Positions 60,133-64,000 of a stretch of DNA of 64,000 nt are shown here, piece by piece. Source of the stretch: Virgisporangium aurantiacum (lineage in GTDB: Bacteria; Actinomycetota; Actinomycetes; Mycobacteriales; Micromonosporaceae). The stretch is from NCBI RefSeq assembly GCF_016863635.1, contig NZ_BOPG01000034.1, forward strand, positions 62,001 through 126,000. Direction: 5' to 3'. The translations under genes were made by a program, and so were the position numbers. The stretch's first letter is position 1, and every line of letters begins with the position of its first letter. A model generated the notes under the pieces. That model saw only the letters and a program-made list of their open reading frames with translations. It searched no databases and was not told the DNA's origin.

Positions 60133-62670
60133 TCAGTTCCCCGAGGTGACGCGGTACGCGTCGTAGACGCCGTCGACGCGGCGCACGGTGCCCAGCAGGT
60201 GCTTCAGGTGCTGCGGGTCGGCCATCTCGAAGCTGAACCGGCTCACCGCCACCCGGTCGCGGGTGGTGCTCACCGTCGCCGACAGGATGTTGACCTTCTC
60301 CTCCGACAGCACCTTGGTGATGTCGGCGAGCAGCCGGTTGCGGTCGAGCGCCTCGACCTGGATCGACACCAGGAACGTCGACGCCGAGGTCGGCTTCCAC
60401 GACACCTCGAGCATCCGCTCGGGCTGCGCCTTCAGGTCGCCTGCGTTGGCGCACGTGTCGCGGTGCACGCTGACCCCGCCGGACCGGGTGATGAACCCGA
60501 AGATGTCGTCGTTGGGCACCGGCGTGCAGCAGCGGGCCAGCTTGATGTAGATGTCGGAGTCGCCCTGCACCACCACGCCCGGGTCGGACGCCGAACTGCG
60601 CACCCGGGGTTGGCGGGTCGGGATCGCCGTCTCGGCGACGTCCTCCACCACTCCCTCGTCGCCGCCGTACCCGGCGACCAGCCGCTGCACCACCGACTGC
60701 GCCGACACCTGGCCCTCGCCGATGGCCGCGTACAGCGCGGCCACGTCGGCGAGGTGCAGGTCGCGCGCGATGGCGTTCAGGGCATCGGACGTGAGCAGGC
60801 GCTGCATCGGCAGCCCCTGCTTGCGCATGGCCTTGAGCAGCGAGTCCTTGCCCAGCTCGATGGCCTCTTCGCGGCGCTCCTTGTTGAAGTGCTGCCGGAT
60901 CTTGGTGCGCGCCCGCGGGCTCTTGACGAACCCGAGCCAGTCCTGCGTCGGCCCCGATGTGTCGGACTTCGACGTGAAGATCTCGATGACGTCGCCGTTG
61001 GACAGCGACGACTCCAACGGCACCAGCTTGCCGTTGACCTTCGCGCCGATGCACTTGTGCCCGACCTCGGTATGCACCGCGTACGCGAAGTCGACCGGCG
61101 TCGACCCCGACGGCAACGCGATCACGTCACCCTTCGGCGTGAAGACGTACACCTCCTGGCTCGACAGGTCGAACCGCAACGCATCGAGGAACTCCGACGG
61201 ATCGGCCGCCTCCCGCTGCCAGTCGAGCAACTGCCGCAGCCACGTCATCTCGTCGATGTGCGCCGGCGGACCCGCGATCGTGGCGTTCTTCGTCTCCTTG
61301 TACCGCCAGTGCGCCGCGATGCCGTACTCCGCCGTGCGGTGCATCGCGTACGACCGGATCTGCATCTCCACCGGCTTGCCGGTCGGGCCGATCACGGTGG
61401 TGTGCAGCGACTGGTACATGTTGAACTTCGGCATCGCGATGTAGTCCTTGAACCGGCCCGGAACGGGCTGCCAGTTCGCGTGGATCACACCGAGTGCCGC
61501 GTAGCAGTCGCGCACGCTGTCGACCAGAATGCGCACGCCCACCAGGTCGTAGATGTCGGCGAACTCCCGGCCGCGCACGATCATCTTCTGGTAGACGGAG
61601 TACAGGTGCTTCGGCCGCCCGCTCACCTCGGCCTTGATCTTCGCCGTGCGCAGGTCGTTGCCGACCTTCTGCGTCACCTGGCGCAGCAGCGCCTCCCGCT
61701 GCGGCGCATGCTCGTTGATCAGGCGGTGGATCTCCTCGTACCGCTTCGGGAACAGCGTCCCGAACGAGAGGTCCTCCAGCTCCCACTTGATCGTGTTCAT
61801 GCCCAGCCGGTGCGCCAGCGGGGCCAGGATCTCCAGCGTCTCCTTGGCCTTCTGCTCCTGCTTCTCGCGCGGCAGGAACGTCAGCGTGCGCATGTTGTGC
61901 AGCCGGTCGGCCAGCTTGATCACCAGAACGCGCGGATCCTTGGCCATCGCGACGACCATCTTGCGGATCGTCTCGGCCTTCGCCGCGTCGCCGAGCTTGA
62001 CCTTGTCGAGCTTGGTGACGCCGTCGACCAGCAGCGCGACCTCGCCGCCGAACTCGGTCCGCATCGACTCCAGCGGGTACCCGCAGTCTTCGACCGTGTC
62101 GTGCAGCAGGGCGGCGGCCAGCGTCGTGGAGTCCATGCCGAGGTTCGCCAGGATCGTGGCGACGGCCAGCGGGTGCGTGATGTACGGGTCACCGGAGCGC
62201 CGGTACTGCCCGTCGTGCAGCTCGTTGGCCTTGTCGTAGGCCTTCTGCAGCAGCCGCAGGTCGCCCTTCGGGTGCGACGACTTGTGCACCGAGATCAGCG
62301 GTTCGAGCACGGAACTGACCTGCTGGCTCTGCCACGGCGCGTTGAACCGGGCGAGCCTGGCCCGGACCCGCCGACCGGTGGGCGTGCCGAGCAGCCCGAA
62401 CGAGCCCGATCCCGGGTCGGCCGCGCCGGTGGACCCGCCGTCAAGCGCGTCGCCGCCGGGCGTTTCGCCCTGGCGCCGGGATCCGTCGCCGGGGAAGGGC
62501 AGGACTACCGCGCCGTTCTCGGCGGGCCCGTCACCGTTCGCGGGGCCACCGTTCGTCCCATTGGGTGCACCGCCGGTTTCGGGGGCCATTTTGGTCGGCA
62601 CGGCCGCGCCGGCCGGCCGAACTCCCCCGCTGCCGGCACCCCCCACGGGAGGCGCGTCATCGCCGGACAC
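60133..62670 (-). CDS. relA: Bifunctional (p)ppGpp synthetase/hydrolase RelA/SpoT
   Basis: Sets stringent-response alarmone levels. The 845-residue protein has a Pro/Gly-rich N-terminal extension of about 100 residues. The HD hydrolase domain has LLHDTVEDCG and KLADRLHNMRTL, and the synthetase has SGRPKHLYSVYQKM and YQSLHTTVIGP. TGS (VYVFTPKGDVIALPSGSTPVDFAYA in segments) and a C-terminal ACT domain follow. Start GTG 62670 is preferred because GAGGAGG lies eight bases upstream; an ATG at 62790 would add 40 residues. Both enzymatic sites look intact. Confidence 0.96.
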   Translation of the reverse strand: MSGDDAPPVGGAGSGGVRPAGAAVPTKMAPETGGAPNGTNGGPANGDGPAENGAVVLPFPGDGSRRQGETPGGDALDGGSTGAADPGSGSFGLLGTPTGRRVRARLARFNAPWQSQQVSSVLEPLISVHKSSHPKGDLRLLQKAYDKANELHDGQYRRSGDPYITHPLAVATILANLGMDSTTLAAALLHDTVEDCGYPLESMRTEFGGEVALLVDGVTKLDKVKLGDAAKAETIRKMVVAMAKDPRVLVIKLADRLHNMRTLTFLPREKQEQKAKETLEILAPLAHRLGMNTIKWELEDLSFGTLFPKRYEEIHRLINEHAPQREALLRQVTQKVGNDLRTAKIKAEVSGRPKHLYSVYQKMIVRGREFADIYDLVGVRILVDSVRDCYAALGVIHANWQPVPGRFKDYIAMPKFNMYQSLHTTVIGPTGKPVEMQIRSYAMHRTAEYGIAAHWRYKETKNATIAGPPAHIDEMTWLRQLLDWQREAADPSEFLDALRFDLSSQEVYVFTPKGDVIALPSGSTPVDFAYAVHTEVGHKCIGAKVNGKLVPLESSLSNGDVIEIFTSKSDTSGPTQDWLGFVKSPRARTKIRQHFNKERREEAIELGKDSLLKAMRKQGLPMQRLLTSDALNAIARDLHLADVAALYAAIGEGQVSAQSVVQRLVAGYGGDEGVVEDVAETAIPTRQPRVRSSASDPGVVVQGDSDIYIKLARCCTPVPNDDIFGFITRSGGVSVHRDTCANAGDLKAQPERMLEVSWKPTSASTFLVSIQVEALDRNRLLADITKVLSEEKVNILSATVSTTRDRVAVSRFSFEMADPQHLKHLLGTVRRVDGVYDAYRVTSGN

Positions 62671-62842
62671 CGACCGCTCCTCCTCGACCACGCCGTCTCC
62701 GCCCCCTCGACTCAGGCCGGAACCCCGGCCCGAGACGCCATCGTACCCGTCGCTGGCTGCTGCGATCCCCGCCAGTATTAATGCGCTCACCTACGTGAGC
62801 GCGGCCTCGGGGTGCTTGTCGGGTACTCGTCGGTCCGGTCGG

Positions 62843-63394
62843 TCACGCCACCGCCAGCAGGGCGTGCACCTCCCGGGGCGCGAGCTTGGCCCTGGCTCCG
62901 AGGAACTCCAGTTCCAGCAGGACGCTGAACCCCGTGACCGTGCCGCCGGCCTGCTCGATGAGGCCCAGGGTGGCGGCGGCCGTGCCACCGGTGGCGAGCA
63001 CGTCGTCGACCACGAGGACCCGCTGGTCAGCCGTGAAGGCGTCGGCGTGCAACTCCAGGGTCGCCTCGCCGTACTCCAGCGCGTACGTGGCCGACAGCAC
63101 CTTCCGGGGTAGCTTGCCCGCCTTGCGGACGGGCACCACTCCCACCCCGGCGGCGTAGGCGACCGCGGCCGCGATCACGAATCCGCGGGCCTCGATCCCG
63201 GCCACCACGTCGAAGCTGCCACGCCCGTGGTGCTCGACGATCGCGTCCATGGCGGAGCGGAACGTCGGCCCGTCGGCGAACACCGGCATCAGGTCCTTGA
63301 AGACGATGCCGGCCTTCGGAAAGTCCGGGACGTCGAGCACCCGGCTCGCCACCAGGTCGGCGATCGCCTCGCCGCTGTCACCACGGGCCGTCAC
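62843..63394 (-). CDS. apt: Adenine phosphoribosyltransferase
   Basis: Salvages adenine to AMP. The 183-residue protein has VPDFPKAGIVFKDLMPVFAD at the start, VVAGIEARGFVIAAAVAY near residue 65 and the PRPP loop VLVVDDVLATGGTAAATL near 125. GTG start 14 bases after secF. Sits between secF and relA, the usual actinobacterial order. Confidence 0.96.
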   Translation of the reverse strand: MTARGDSGEAIADLVASRVLDVPDFPKAGIVFKDLMPVFADGPTFRSAMDAIVEHHGRGSFDVVAGIEARGFVIAAAVAYAAGVGVVPVRKAGKLPRKVLSATYALEYGEATLELHADAFTADQRVLVVDDVLATGGTAAATLGLIEQAGGTVTGFSVLLELEFLGARAKLAPREVHALLAVA

Positions 63395-63408
63395 GCGTTG
63401 TCCCCGCC

Positions 63409-64000
63409 CTACCGGCGCTTGCCGCTCTGGCGCTTGCGCGGGGTCGCCCGGCCCCCACCGGAACCGCCGCCCGACCGGGCCCCGCCACCGGAGCCCGCCC
63501 GCGTACCGGACCGCGACCCCGAACCGGCCAGCGCCTTCTTCACCGGTGGTGCGTCGTCCTCGACGCTCTCGACCTCGTCGAGATCGTCTTCGTCGACCTC
63601 GCGCGCCGGCTTCTTGGAGAGGCTGGTGGTCTGGCCCTTCTTGGCCGCCTTGCGGGCCTCGCGCGGGTCGATGCCGGCGCGGCGGGCGGCGACGCGCTGG
63701 GCGTGCAGCTTGTACCGCGTGTCGAGCATCTTGATGTCGACCAGCCACGGCGTCGCCAGGAACATCGACGAGTACGCACCGGTCGCCAGACCCACGAACA
63801 GCACGAGCGCCAGGTCCTTCAGCGTGCCGACACCGAGCAGGCCGGCGCCGACGAACAGCAGGGCACCCACCGGCAGCAGCGCGATGAGCGACGTGTTGAT
63901 CGACCGCATCAGGGTCTGGTTGACGGCCAGGTTCGCCGCCTCCGGGTACGTGTACTTGGTCGAGCCGAGCAGGCCGCGGGAGTTCTCCTGCACCTTGTCG
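63409..64000 (-). CDS. secF: Protein translocase subunit SecF, 3' part (5' end outside window)
   Basis: The frame is open through the right edge, so the start and first half are missing. The visible part begins inside a conserved cytoplasmic loop (DKVQENSRG) and contains three membrane segments: SLIALLPVGALLFVGAGLLG, LKDLALVLFVGLATGAYSSM and the adjacent FLATPW turn. The last 95 residues are a basic, Gly/Ser/Arg-rich cytoplasmic tail. SecF with SecD pulls exported proteins out of SecYEG. No frameshift is visible. Confidence 0.93.
   Translation of the reverse strand, partial: DKVQENSRGLLGSTKYTYPEAANLAVNQTLMRSINTSLIALLPVGALLFVGAGLLGVGTLKDLALVLFVGLATGAYSSMFLATPWLVDIKMLDTRYKLHAQRVAARRAGIDPREARKAAKKGQTTSLSKKPAREVDEDDLDEVESVEDDAPPVKKALAGSGSRSGTRAGSGGGARSGGGSGGGRATPRKRQSGKRR

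Overview
The window reads as a chromosomal segment of a very GC-rich actinobacterium. A Streptomyces-type conservon, BldD, the actinobacterial integration host factor, a PriA without a visible helicase P-loop, and frequent GTG and TTG starts all point that way. The combination suits Micromonosporaceae or a close relative such as Actinoplanes, but that placement is inference. Nearly all of it is protein coding. I see no rRNA, tRNA, CRISPR array, insertion sequence or phage. No gene-free stretch exceeds 300 bases. The longest gaps are 13207-13451, 28448-28662, 19236-19441 and 51277-51482; the first three hold terminators, promoters or structured leaders and the last shows nothing clear.

Layout. 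(1) 1-13.2 kb, signalling: a conservon (3'-truncated view of the kinase, Roadblock protein, DUF742 protein, Ras-like GTPase), malQ, an ABC exporter, a hybrid histidine kinase, and a reverse-strand operon coding a PAS-type stressosome (RsbR-RsbS-RsbT), a switch-kinase/SpoIIE-phosphatase fusion, and a histidine kinase ending in a degenerate receiver. (2) 13.4-28.5 kb, one compact reverse-strand run: pyrR-pyrB-pyrC-carA-carB-pyrD-pyrF, then mihF-gmk-rpoZ-coaBC-metK-priA. A PyrR-binding loop precedes the pyrR ribosome binding site, and mihF has its own putative promoter. (3) 28.6-29.2 kb: bldD, divergent from pyrR. (4) 29.2-44.2 kb, reverse strand: rarA, a 1081-residue proline-rich membrane protein, DUF948 and DUF6167 proteins, alaS, ruvX, mltG, aroE-aroC-aroK-aroB-aroQ, efp, nusB. 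(5) 44.3-51.3 kb: GNAT acetyltransferase, AraC regulator with a divergent NmrA-type reductase, an RmlD-like reductase, aspS, and a solute-binding/VWA fusion. (6) 51.5-56 kb: urease operon ureA-ureB-ureC-ureF-ureG-ureD without ureE, with an extra 33-codon frame between ureA and ureB. (7) 56-64 kb: hisS, a metallo-beta-lactamase hydrolase, two membrane-anchored cyclophilins, relA, apt and the 3' part of secF.

Noteworthy signals are the signalling island, four long inverted repeats (two between convergent genes, one inside priA, one between ureF and ureG), the PyrR leader, the ureA-ureB junction, the Cys-His repeat in UreF, and a repeated [ST]-G-E-[FY] motif in the proline-rich membrane protein. 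I did not find a wholly new multi-gene system that I could defend. The best candidates for undescribed biology are the proline-rich membrane protein and the clustered conservon plus stressosome kinases.
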